From Streptomyces sp. SID10853 (GTDB lineage: Bacteria > Actinomycetota > Actinomycetes > Streptomycetales > Streptomycetaceae), in contig NZ_JAAGLN010000045.1 of NCBI RefSeq assembly GCF_010548145.1, positions 1 to 39,319 on the forward strand: DNA of 39,319 bases, in the 5' to 3' direction. The translations under genes were made by a program, and so were the position numbers. This document shows positions 23,706 through 31,593 of the stretch, piece after piece. Below the pieces are notes generated by a model. The model did not search any database and was not told the DNA's origin. It saw only the letters and a list, made by a program, of their open reading frames with translations. How positions within the stretch are numbered: position 1 is the first letter of the stretch; every line of letters begins with the position of its first letter.

Positions 23706-23742
23706 CCGGGGGAGGGCAGCCGATCGGGCCGCCCTCCCCCGG
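23706..23742 (-). terminator. Intra-operon hairpin after the SBP gene
   Basis: Perfect 12-bp stem CCGGGGGAGGGC / GCCCTCCCCCGG with a 13-nt loop, starting 9 nt after the SBP stop and about 60 nt before the next permease. Likely a partial terminator or a 3'-end stabiliser that raises SBP levels over the permeases. Confidence 0.75.
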
Positions 23743-23751
23743 ATGACGTTG

Positions 23752-25518
23752 CTACGCCGTGGTGTACATCTTGGTGATGGCCATACCGGTCGCGCCGGCG
23801 TCGTAGTACATGCCGCCGACCTTGGAGCCGTGGAACCAGTTACGGATCGGCCAGTAGTCCGGCACACAGGCCGCCAGTTCCATGATCTGGCGGTCGATGG
23901 CGCCCCAGGCCGCGTCGGCCTTCTTCTGGTCCGTGACCAGGGCCGCCGCGTCGATGGCCTTGTTGACGCCCGCGTTGTTCAGCTGCGGCCAGTTCGACGC
24001 GCCGTTGGCGATCACGCGGCCGTCGAAGGTGGGCTGCAGGGCGGTGTAGCCGCCCGGCCAGTCGGCGGACCAGCCGGCCGCGAACATGTCGTAGGTGTTG
24101 TCGATCTGGGCGATCTGGGTGTAGAAGGTCGTCTTGTCGACCTGCTTGGTGATCGGGGTGAAGCCCGCCTTGGTGAGGGCGTTCTTGATCGCCACGGCCG
24201 TCTTGATGGCGTAGTCGGAGGACTGGAAGGCGATGACGACCTTCTGGCCGAGCTTGCCGGCCTCCTTGAGCATGGCCTTGGCCTTCTCCGGGTCGCCCGT
24301 GGGCTTCTTCCGCTTGCCGTAGAGGTCGAAGTCGATGTGGCCCGGGGTGAGCGGGCTGATGACCGTGGTGGCGATCTCGGAGGATGCGGTGCCACCGCGG
24401 ATCAGCTGGCACTGCTGCGACGGCCACGCGTAGTTGAGCGCCTGGCGGACCTTGACGTCCTTGATCCGCGTGGTGTTGATGGCGTAGTAGTACGTCGCGT
24501 TGTCGAGGTGCGTGAAGACACGCTTCTTCATCGCCGGGTCGCCGAGCACCTTCTGCATGCGCTCGGGGGCGACCTCGTTGAACATCGACACGGTGTGCTG
24601 GTCGTTGCCCTGGTCGGCGATGTAGCGGTCCGTGGACGCGAGCAGCTGGAAGCCGAACTGGAGCTGCCACTTGTCCGGGTACGCGTTACGGATCGGGTCC
24701 GTCTTCGGGTCCCAGTGCGGGTTGCGGGAGATCGACATCGACTTGCCGGGCTGGCGGGCGTCGATCTTGTACGGGCCGCAGGAGAACGGCTTCTTGTCGT
24801 AGTCCGCCTTGGTGTCGTGCTTCTTGGGCACGAGGGAGAAGGCGCGCATGCCGAGGCACAGGTTGAAGTCGGCGCGGGCCGTGTTGAGGTGGAAGGTGAC
24901 GGTCTTGCCGCTGATCTCGATCGAGTCGAGGTGCTTGCCGTCGTAGGGGCCCTTGTAGTCCTTGCCGCCGGCCAGCCACTGCTGCGGGTAGCGCGGACCG
25001 TACGTGATGAAGGTGGCGAAGAGCCGCTCGAAGGTGTGGCGGACGTCCTCGATCGTGACGTCCGAGCCGTCCTCCCACTTGCCGCCGTCCTTCAGCGTGA
25101 AGGACCAGGTCTTGCCGCCGTCCTTCATCGTGCCGGCGTCCGTGGCGAGGTCGCCCACCAGGGTGGAGGTGCCGTCGTTGGAGATTTTGTAGCCGACCAG
25201 GCCGCGCATGAAGAGCGGGGTGATCCAGCCCTCGTAGCTGGACCAGATCTGCGCCGGGTCCAGGTGGTCGCAGTCGAGCTGGTCCATCGTCCAGATCGTG
25301 CCGCCCTTGACCGCGCCCGGAACCTCGGGGGCGGGGCCGACGGAGTCGGCCTTGGTGCCTATGACGATCTTGCTGGCCTTGCCCTTGCTGACGTTCGGGG
25401 AGTCCTTGCCACCGCTGCCGTCGCCGCCACCGCCGCCGCTGCTGCACGCGCTGAGGACGGAGGAGCTGGCTGCTGCCACCCCTGTGGCGATGAGGAAGTT
25501 TCTACGGGAGAAAGACAT
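23752..25518 (-). CDS. Peptide-binding lipoprotein, family 5 SBP, with Tat-like signal (BldKB position)
   Basis: 588 aa. Starts MSFSRRNFLIATGVAAASSS, a twin-arginine-like signal that ends in lipobox LSAC (Cys25), then a Ser/Gly linker. Family 5 landmarks: GGTIWTMDQLDCDHLDPAQIW, WEDGSDVTIEDVRHTFERLF, the second-lobe RQALNYAWPS, and MFAAGWSADWPGG. Binds an extracellular peptide or similar ligand and hands it to the two flanking permeases. Length is close to the 600 aa I recall for BldKB, and its place second in a permease-SBP-permease-ATPase-ATPase operon is that of bldKB. That identity is by position only. AAGGA lies about 12 nt upstream. Confidence 0.92.
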   Translation of the reverse strand: MSFSRRNFLIATGVAAASSSVLSACSSGGGGGDGSGGKDSPNVSKGKASKIVIGTKADSVGPAPEVPGAVKGGTIWTMDQLDCDHLDPAQIWSSYEGWITPLFMRGLVGYKISNDGTSTLVGDLATDAGTMKDGGKTWSFTLKDGGKWEDGSDVTIEDVRHTFERLFATFITYGPRYPQQWLAGGKDYKGPYDGKHLDSIEISGKTVTFHLNTARADFNLCLGMRAFSLVPKKHDTKADYDKKPFSCGPYKIDARQPGKSMSISRNPHWDPKTDPIRNAYPDKWQLQFGFQLLASTDRYIADQGNDQHTVSMFNEVAPERMQKVLGDPAMKKRVFTHLDNATYYYAINTTRIKDVKVRQALNYAWPSQQCQLIRGGTASSEIATTVISPLTPGHIDFDLYGKRKKPTGDPEKAKAMLKEAGKLGQKVVIAFQSSDYAIKTAVAIKNALTKAGFTPITKQVDKTTFYTQIAQIDNTYDMFAAGWSADWPGGYTALQPTFDGRVIANGASNWPQLNNAGVNKAIDAAALVTDQKKADAAWGAIDRQIMELAACVPDYWPIRNWFHGSKVGGMYYDAGATGMAITKMYTTA

Positions 25519-25597
25519 GGCGTATCGGTCCTTGGGATCGGTGGACGAGGCAGGTGCGACAGGCCGGACCACAGCGGCCGGGCTGTTGGAGCGGAGG

Positions 25598-26632
25598 TCA
25601 GCGCCTCGACTTGGGGTCGAGCGCGTCGCGTACCGAGTCGCCGAGCAGATTGAAGGCGAGCACGAAGATGACCATGGAGATGCCCGGGAAGAGCATGAAG
25701 GTGATGTCGTTCGTGTAGTAGGACGAACCACGAGCGATCATGACGCCCCAGTCGGGGGTCGGGTCGATCATGCCGACACCGAGGAAGGCGAGACCCGCCT
25801 CCGCGGTCACCATGGCGGGCAGCGCCAGGGTGGACTGGATCAGGATCGGCGTCCAGAGGTTCGGAAGCAGTTCCTTGAAGATGATCCGGGCAGGGGATGC
25901 CCCGGTCACCTTGGCCGCCTCGACGAACTCCCGTTCACGCAGGGCCAGTACCTGACCGCGCAGCAGACGTGCCATCGACGCCCAGCCGAAGCCGGCGAGG
26001 ACGATGATCAGCGAGATCGCTCGCAGCGAGGTCGGAATGTCGTCGTCCGGACCCACGAAGAGCCCGTACATCACCGGCATGAAGGCGATGAAGAACAGCG
26101 TCGACGGGAACGACAGCAGGATGTCGATGATCCGGCCGATGAAGTAGTCCGTCTTGCCGCCCAGATAGCCGGCCGTGACACCGACAACCACACCGACCAC
26201 GGTGAGGAGGAGCGTGATCGCCGTGGCGATCATCAGCGAGGTGCGGATTCCGTAGAGCAGGAACGTGAAGACGTCCCGCCCCAGCGACGGTTCGAGGCCG
26301 AACCAGAAGTCGCTGCCGATGCCGCCGTTGGGCTTGACCGGATAGCCGAAACCGTTGAGCAGCCCGGGGGTGTCCTGGCCGTACGTGTCGTACGGGTTCT
26401 TCCCGTACAGCTTCGCGATCAGCGGTGCGGCAATGGCGATCACGAAGAAGAACACGACGATGCAGGCGGATATGACGCCTGTCTTGTCGCGCTTGAAACG
26501 CCGCCAAGCCAGTTGGCTCGGGCTCCGGGCGTCGGCGCCCTTGTTCGGGCTGTCGGGCTGCCGGGACCCCTCAACGATATCGGTGGCAGTGGTGTCCACC
26601 GGAACGAGGGGGGCCGGGGATGGCGTGGTCAT
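25598..26632 (-). CDS. Peptide ABC importer permease, DppC type (BldKA position)
   Basis: 344 aa. A 45-residue cytoplasmic N-terminus ends SPSQLAWRRFKRDKTGVIS, then the first helix (ACIVVFFFVIAIAAPLIAKL). An extracytoplasmic loop follows (GSDFWFGLEPSLGRDVFTFLLYG), then five helices. The EAA loop reads REFVEAAKVTGASPARIIFKELLPNLWTPI. C-terminal FNLLGDSVRDALDPKSRR is standard DppC. AGGAG sits 6 nt before ATG. First gene of the minus operon, 80 nt before the SBP start. Confidence 0.95.
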   Translation of the reverse strand: MTTPSPAPLVPVDTTATDIVEGSRQPDSPNKGADARSPSQLAWRRFKRDKTGVISACIVVFFFVIAIAAPLIAKLYGKNPYDTYGQDTPGLLNGFGYPVKPNGGIGSDFWFGLEPSLGRDVFTFLLYGIRTSLMIATAITLLLTVVGVVVGVTAGYLGGKTDYFIGRIIDILLSFPSTLFFIAFMPVMYGLFVGPDDDIPTSLRAISLIIVLAGFGWASMARLLRGQVLALREREFVEAAKVTGASPARIIFKELLPNLWTPILIQSTLALPAMVTAEAGLAFLGVGMIDPTPDWGVMIARGSSYYTNDITFMLFPGISMVIFVLAFNLLGDSVRDALDPKSRR

Positions 26633-27000
26633 CGAACTCCTGTCCCCGTACGGAAAGCGGCATCCTCCGGGCAGGAGGAGCTAAGGGGTTGGAACGGACC
26701 CAATCAATCGAGTTGACAACGGTCAATGCGCGTAGCAACTCCACACCTGGTCTTTAGGTTCTTGACCTTGTTTTGAGAGAAAAAAGATGACCTCTGGGTG
26801 GACAGCCGATTTACGAAAACCGCAAATCAGCTGATCTCGGACAGCTGCGTCCGGTCAAAGGTGTGTCCATTTCGTTATGCGGGGCATCCGGGCGTTTCTG
26901 GTGACGGATGGACACAGACGGCCGTAGAGAAGGTGCATTGGTGCTGCTATCCAGTGATATTGGGCCCTAAGCGGTATTTAGGACCTAGAGGAGGCACTCC
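26633..27000. promoter_or_regulatory. Shared divergent promoter region of two peptide importer operons
   Basis: 368 bp, clearly richer in A/T than its surroundings, with no gene. Toward the minus operon: TTGACC (26726-26721), 17-nt spacer, TTGGGT as a possible promoter. Toward the plus operon: TTGACA (26713-26718) and TTGACC (26762-26767) are -35-like, without clear -10 partners. Inverted repeats: TTGAC/GTCAA (26713-26726), the palindrome ATCAGCTGAT (26826-26835), TGTGTCCAT...ATGGACACA (26862-26870, 26908-26916) and CCTAA/TTAGG (26966-26982). Specific promoters are uncertain. Confidence 0.6.
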
Positions 27001-28632
27001 ATGCGCGGAGCCACACACGCCAAGTGGGCCGCATGCGCGGTCGCCGTCGCCCTCGCGGCGACGGCCTGCGGCGGCGGAGGAAGCAGCGGCGGAAGTGGCG
27101 GGGCGAACGGAGTACTCAGCTCTTCCTGGGGCGATCCGCAGAACCCGCTGGAGCCGGCGAACACCAACGAGGTCCAGGGCGGCAAGGTCCTCGACATGAT
27201 CTTCCGGGGCCTCAAGAAGTACGACCCGAAGACCGGCAAGGCCGAGAACATGCTGGCGTCCGCCGTCACGACCAGCGACTCGGTCAACTTCAAGATCACG
27301 CTCAAGAAGGGCTGGACGTTCAGCAACGGCGAGAAGATCACCGCCAAGTCCTTCGTCGACGCCTGGAACTACGGCGCTGATCTGAAGAACAACCAGAAGG
27401 ACGCCTACTTCTTCGCCTACATCGACGGCTACGACAAGGTCCACCCGGACTCGGGCAAGGCCACGGCGACCAAGCTCTCCGGGCTCAAGGTGGTCAACGA
27501 CAACACCTTCACGGTGAAGCTGAACCAGAAGTTCTCCACGTTCCCGGACACGCTCGGTTACCCGGCCTTCGCCCCGCTGCCCACGGCGTTCTACAAGAAC
27601 CACTCCGCCTGGCTGTCCAAGCCGATCGGCAACGGCCCGTACACCGTGCAGTCGTACACCAAGGGCTCGAAGATGAGCCTGCGCAAGTGGAGCAAGTACC
27701 CGGGCCCCGACAAGGCGCAGAACGGCGGCGTCGACCTCAAGGTCTACACGGACAACAACACCGCCTACACCGACCTGACAGCGGGCAACCTCGACCTGGT
27801 CGACGACGTGCCCGCCGCACAGCTCAAGAACGTCAAGGCCGACCTGAACGGGCGCTACATCAACACCCCCGCGGGCATCATCCAGACCCTCGCGTTCCCC
27901 TTCTACCGCCCCGAGTGGAACACCGCGGGCGCCAAGAAGGTGCGGATCGGGCTCTCGATGGCGATCAACCGCCCGCAGATCACCAAGACGATCTTCCAGA
28001 ACACCAGGACCCCGGCCACCGACTGGACCTCACCGGTCCTCGGTGCCAGTGGCGGGTACAAGGCCGGGCTCTGCGGCGCCTCCTGCACGTACAACCCCAC
28101 CGAGGCGAAGAAGCTGGTCAAGGAGGGCGGCGGCATCCCCGGCGGCCAGCTGAAGATCTCGTACAACGCGGACACCGGCTCGCACAAGGAGTGGGTCGAC
28201 GCCATCTGCAACAACATCAACAACACCCTCGGCAACGACAAGGCGTGTGTCGGCAACCCGATCGGGACGTTCGCCGACTTCCGCAACCAGATCACCGCGA
28301 AGAAGATGACGGGCCCGTTCCGGGCCGGCTGGCAGATGGACTACCCGCTCATCCAGAACTTCCTGCAGCCGCTGTACTACACCAACGCCTCGTCCAACGA
28401 CGGCCACTGGACCAACAAGCAGTTCGACAAGCTCATCAACCAGGCCAACGCGGAGACCGACAAGGCCGCCGCCGTGAAGAAGTTCCAGGACGCCGAAGGG
28501 GTGCTCAGGGACAACATGGGCGCCATCCCGCTCTGGTACCAGAACGGCAGCGCGGGCTACTCCGACCGTGTCTCGAACGTCGCGCTGAACCCGTTCAGCG
28601 TGCCGGTCTACAACGAGATCAAGGTCCACTGA
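27001..28632 (+). CDS. Oligopeptide-binding lipoprotein, family 5 SBP (OppA type)
   Basis: 543 aa. Strong AGGAGG 8 nt before ATG. Signal MRGATHAKWAACAVAVALAA with lipobox ATAC (Cys23) and a Gly/Ser linker. Mature domain: DPQNPLEPANTNEVQGGKVLDMIFRGL, then WTFSNGEKITAKSFVDAWNYGA, VGLSMAIN-like second-lobe block (RIGLSMAINRPQITKTIF), paired Cys in LCGASCTYN, and GWQMDYPLIQNFLQPLYY near the end. The opening block and DYPLIQNFLQ are typical of OppA/DppE-like peptide binders. First gene of the plus operon and not a close paralogue of the minus-operon SBP. The natural peptide is unknown. Confidence 0.95.
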   Translation: MRGATHAKWAACAVAVALAATACGGGGSSGGSGGANGVLSSSWGDPQNPLEPANTNEVQGGKVLDMIFRGLKKYDPKTGKAENMLASAVTTSDSVNFKITLKKGWTFSNGEKITAKSFVDAWNYGADLKNNQKDAYFFAYIDGYDKVHPDSGKATATKLSGLKVVNDNTFTVKLNQKFSTFPDTLGYPAFAPLPTAFYKNHSAWLSKPIGNGPYTVQSYTKGSKMSLRKWSKYPGPDKAQNGGVDLKVYTDNNTAYTDLTAGNLDLVDDVPAAQLKNVKADLNGRYINTPAGIIQTLAFPFYRPEWNTAGAKKVRIGLSMAINRPQITKTIFQNTRTPATDWTSPVLGASGGYKAGLCGASCTYNPTEAKKLVKEGGGIPGGQLKISYNADTGSHKEWVDAICNNINNTLGNDKACVGNPIGTFADFRNQITAKKMTGPFRAGWQMDYPLIQNFLQPLYYTNASSNDGHWTNKQFDKLINQANAETDKAAAVKKFQDAEGVLRDNMGAIPLWYQNGSAGYSDRVSNVALNPFSVPVYNEIKVH

Positions 28633-28647
28633 CGCCTGAGGAAGCGA

Positions 28648-28674
28648 GGCCCGGCGCGCCCAGCGCGCCGGGCC
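28648..28674 (+). terminator. Intra-operon hairpin after the OppA-type gene
   Basis: Perfect 12-bp stem GGCCCGGCGCGC / GCGCGCCGGGCC with a 3-nt loop, 15 nt after the SBP stop and 39 nt before the permease start. It mirrors the hairpin after the SBP gene of the minus operon. Confidence 0.8.
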
Positions 28675-28712
28675 CTTGAATCTTCCCGGAACGACGACCC
28701 CCGGAGCCCCTC

Positions 28713-29636
28713 ATGGGACGTTATGTGATCAGGCGTCTGCTGCAGATGATCCCGGTCTTCATCGGCGCGACGCTGCTGATCTTCCTGATGGTGAACGTGA
28801 TGGGCGACCCGGTCGCCGGCCTCTGCGGAGACCGCGCCTGCGACCCCGCGACGGCCGCCCAGCTGCGCACCGAGTTCGGCCTCGACAAGCCCGTGTGGCA
28901 GCAGTACCTGACCTACATGGGCAACGTCTTCACGGGCGACTTCGGGACCGCGTTCAACGGCCAGAAGGTCACCGACCTGATGGGCAGCGCCTTCCCCGTC
29001 ACCATCCGGCTCACCATCGTCGCCATCATCTTCGAAGTCATCATCGGCATCGCCTTCGGTGTGATCACGGGGCTCAGGCGCGGCCGCCCGGTCGACTCGA
29101 CCGTCCTGCTGCTCACCCTGATCGTCATCTCCGTACCGACCTTCGTCACCGGCCTGCTGGCCCAGCTGCTCCTCGGGGTGAAGTGGGGGCTCATCAAGCC
29201 CGCCGTCTCGCCCGAGGCCCCCTTCGACGAGCTGATCCTCCCCGGGCTCGTGCTCGCGTCCGTGTCACTGGCGTACGTCACCCGGCTGACCCGCACCTCG
29301 ATCGCGGAGAACCGGCGCGCCGACTACGTCAGAACCGCCACCGCCAAAGGGCTCCCGAGACGCCGCATCATCATCCGGCACCTGCTGCGCAACTCACTGA
29401 TCCCCGTCGTGACCTTCATCGGCACGGACATCGGGGCCCTGATGGGCGGTGCCATCGTCACCGAGCGCATCTTCAACATCCACGGCGTCGGCTACCAGCT
29501 CTACCAGGGCATCGTCCGCCAGAACAGCCAGACCGTCGTCGGCTTCGTCACCGTCCTCGTCATCGTCTTCCTGGTGGCGAACCTCATCGTCGACCTCCTC
29601 TACGCCGTTCTCGACCCGAGGATCCGGTATGCCTGA
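28713..29636 (+). CDS. Oligopeptide ABC importer permease, OppB type
   Basis: 307 aa. MGRYVIRRLLQMIPVFIGATLLIFLMV is the characteristic OppB first helix. Two Cys in GLCGDRACDP lie in the first outer loop. The EAA loop reads ADYVRTATAKGLPRRRIIIRHLLRNSLIPVV. C-terminal LYAVLDPRIRYA. Six helices overall. Ends overlapping the OppC start by 8 nt, so the two are coupled. The start codon lies 39 nt after the intra-operon hairpin. Confidence 0.95.
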   Translation: MGRYVIRRLLQMIPVFIGATLLIFLMVNVMGDPVAGLCGDRACDPATAAQLRTEFGLDKPVWQQYLTYMGNVFTGDFGTAFNGQKVTDLMGSAFPVTIRLTIVAIIFEVIIGIAFGVITGLRRGRPVDSTVLLLTLIVISVPTFVTGLLAQLLLGVKWGLIKPAVSPEAPFDELILPGLVLASVSLAYVTRLTRTSIAENRRADYVRTATAKGLPRRRIIIRHLLRNSLIPVVTFIGTDIGALMGGAIVTERIFNIHGVGYQLYQGIVRQNSQTVVGFVTVLVIVFLVANLIVDLLYAVLDPRIRYA

Positions 29637-30603
29637 GCCGCAGAATTCCGACGAAGCCATCTCCGCGGCGGGGGCCGGCGGGGCCACCGACCTCGCCATG
29701 AGCGAGGGCACCACGCTGGAGAACCAGCAGGGCGACGGCGGGCCGGGCCCCGACGAACAGGCCCGCAGCCTCTGGTCGGACGCCTGGCGCGATCTGCGCC
29801 GCAACCCGATCTTCATCATCTCGGGGCTGATCATCCTGTTCCTCGTGGTGATCTCGATCTGGCCCCAGCTCATCGCCGACCAGAACCCGCTCGCCTGCAA
29901 CCTGGACAAGGCCCAGGAGGGCCCCCAGCCCGGACACCCCTTCGGCTTCACCGGACAGGGCTGCGACGTCTACACCCGTACCGTCTACGGGGCCCGCCAG
30001 TCCGTGACGGTCGGTGTCTGCGCGACCGTCGGAGTGGCCCTCATCGGCAGCGTCCTGGGCGGTCTCGCCGGCTTCTTCGGCGGCGCCGGCGACGCGATCC
30101 TCTCCCGTATCACCGACATCTTCTTCGGTATCCCGGTGGTGCTCGGCGGTCTGGTGCTGCTGTCCGTGGTCACCAGCAGCACCGTCTGGCCGGTGATCGG
30201 CTTCATGGTGCTCCTCGGCTGGCCGCAGATCGCCCGTATCGCGCGCGGCTCGGTCATCACCGCCAAACAGAACGACTACGTCCAGGCGGCGCGGGCGCTC
30301 GGCGCCTCCAACTCCCGGATGCTGCTGCGCCACATCGCGCCGAACGCGGTCGCCCCGGTGATCGTCGTGGCGACCATCGCACTCGGTACGTACATCTCGC
30401 TGGAGGCGACCCTGTCCTTCCTCGGCGTCGGCCTGAAGCCCCCCACCGTCTCCTGGGGCATCGACATCTCCGCCGCTTCGCCGTACATCCGCAACGCCCC
30501 GCACATGCTGCTCTGGCCGGCCGGTGCCCTGGCGATCACCGTGCTCGCCTTCATCATGCTCGGCGACGCGGTGCGCGACGCCCTCGACCCCAAGCTGCGC
30601 TGA
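29629..30603 (+). CDS. Oligopeptide ABC importer permease, OppC type
   Basis: 324 aa. A long acidic, Gly-rich cytoplasmic N-terminus (about 60 residues) precedes SLWSDAWRDLRRNPIFIISGLIILF. Outer loop with PFGFTGQGCDVYTRTVYGARQSV, then five helices. The EAA loop reads NDYVQAARALGASNSRMLLRHIAPNAVAPV, and C-terminal IMLGDAVRDALDPKLR is standard OppC. Overlaps the oppB stop by 8 nt. Followed 12 nt later by the OppD-type gene. Confidence 0.95.
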   Translation: MPEPQNSDEAISAAGAGGATDLAMSEGTTLENQQGDGGPGPDEQARSLWSDAWRDLRRNPIFIISGLIILFLVVISIWPQLIADQNPLACNLDKAQEGPQPGHPFGFTGQGCDVYTRTVYGARQSVTVGVCATVGVALIGSVLGGLAGFFGGAGDAILSRITDIFFGIPVVLGGLVLLSVVTSSTVWPVIGFMVLLGWPQIARIARGSVITAKQNDYVQAARALGASNSRMLLRHIAPNAVAPVIVVATIALGTYISLEATLSFLGVGLKPPTVSWGIDISAASPYIRNAPHMLLWPAGALAITVLAFIMLGDAVRDALDPKLR

Positions 30604-30615
30604 GGAGTCCGGACC

Positions 30616-31593
30616 ATGCTGCTCGAAGTACGCGATCTGCACGTGGAGTTCCACACCCGCGACGGGGTCGCGAAGGCGGTGAACGGCGTCGACTACACGG
30701 TGGACTCCGGCGAGACACTCGCCGTCCTCGGCGAATCGGGCTCGGGCAAGTCGGTGACCGCCCAGGCCATCATGGGCATCCTCGACGTACCACCGGGGAA
30801 GATCGCGGGCGGCGAGATCCTCTTCCAGGGACAGGATCTGCTCAAGCTCAAGGAGGAGGAGCGGCGGAAGATCCGTGGCGCGAAGATGGCGATGATCTTC
30901 CAGGACGCGCTCTCCTCGCTCAACCCGGTGCTCAGCGTCGGCGAGCAGCTCGGTGAGATGTTCACCGTCCACAAGGGCATGTCCCGCAAGGACGCCAAGG
31001 CCAGGGCCGTCGAGCTGATGGACACGGTGCGGATCCCGGCGGCCAAGGAGCGGGTCGGCCAGTACCCGCACCAGTTCTCCGGCGGGATGCGCCAGCGCAT
31101 CATGATCGCCATGGCGCTGGCCCTGGAGCCCGACCTGATCATCGCGGACGAGCCGACCACCGCACTCGACGTGACCGTCCAGGCCCAGGTGATGGACCTG
31201 CTCGCCGAACTCCAGCGGGAGTTCAACATGGGGCTCATCCTGATCACCCACGACCTGGGCGTGGTGGCGGACGTCGCGGACAAGATCGCGGTGATGTACG
31301 CGGGCCGGATCGTGGAGACATCACCGGTCCGCCAGATCTACAAGGCCCCGGCCCACCCGTACACCAAGGGCCTGCTCGAATCGATCCCGCGCCTCGACCA
31401 GAAGGGCCAGGAGCTCTACGCGATCAAGGGCCTGCCCCCGAACCTGCTGCACATCCCGCCAGGCTGCGCCTTCAACCCCCGCTGCCCGCTGGCCCAGGAG
31501 GTGTGCCGTACCGACGTACCGCCGCTGTACGAAGTGTCCCCGGAGCGCCGGAGCGCCTGCCACTTCTGGAAGGAGACGCTCAATGCACGCTGA
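30616..31593 (+). CDS. Oligopeptide ABC importer ATPase, OppD type
   Basis: 325 aa. GAGGAG ribosome site. Walker A GESGSGKS (39-46), Q-loop [14 protein letters not shown], signature [15 protein letters not shown], Walker [13 protein letters not shown], switch LITHDLGVVADVAD. The C-terminal oligopeptide domain carries PGCAFNPRCPLAQEVC and SACHF. Overlaps the OppF-type gene by 11 nt. Works as a heterodimer with it on the OppB/OppC channel. Confidence 0.96.
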   Translation: MLLEVRDLHVEFHTRDGVAKAVNGVDYTVDSGETLAVLGESGSGKSVTAQAIMGILDVPPGKIAGGEILFQGQDLLKLKEEERRKIRGAKMAMIFQDALSSLNPVLSVGEQLGEMFTVHKGMSRKDAKARAVELMDTVRIPAAKERVGQYPHQFSGGMRQRIMIAMALALEPDLIIADEPTTALDVTVQAQVMDLLAELQREFNMGLILITHDLGVVADVADKIAVMYAGRIVETSPVRQIYKAPAHPYTKGLLESIPRLDQKGQELYAIKGLPPNLLHIPPGCAFNPRCPLAQEVCRTDVPPLYEVSPERRSACHFWKETLNAR

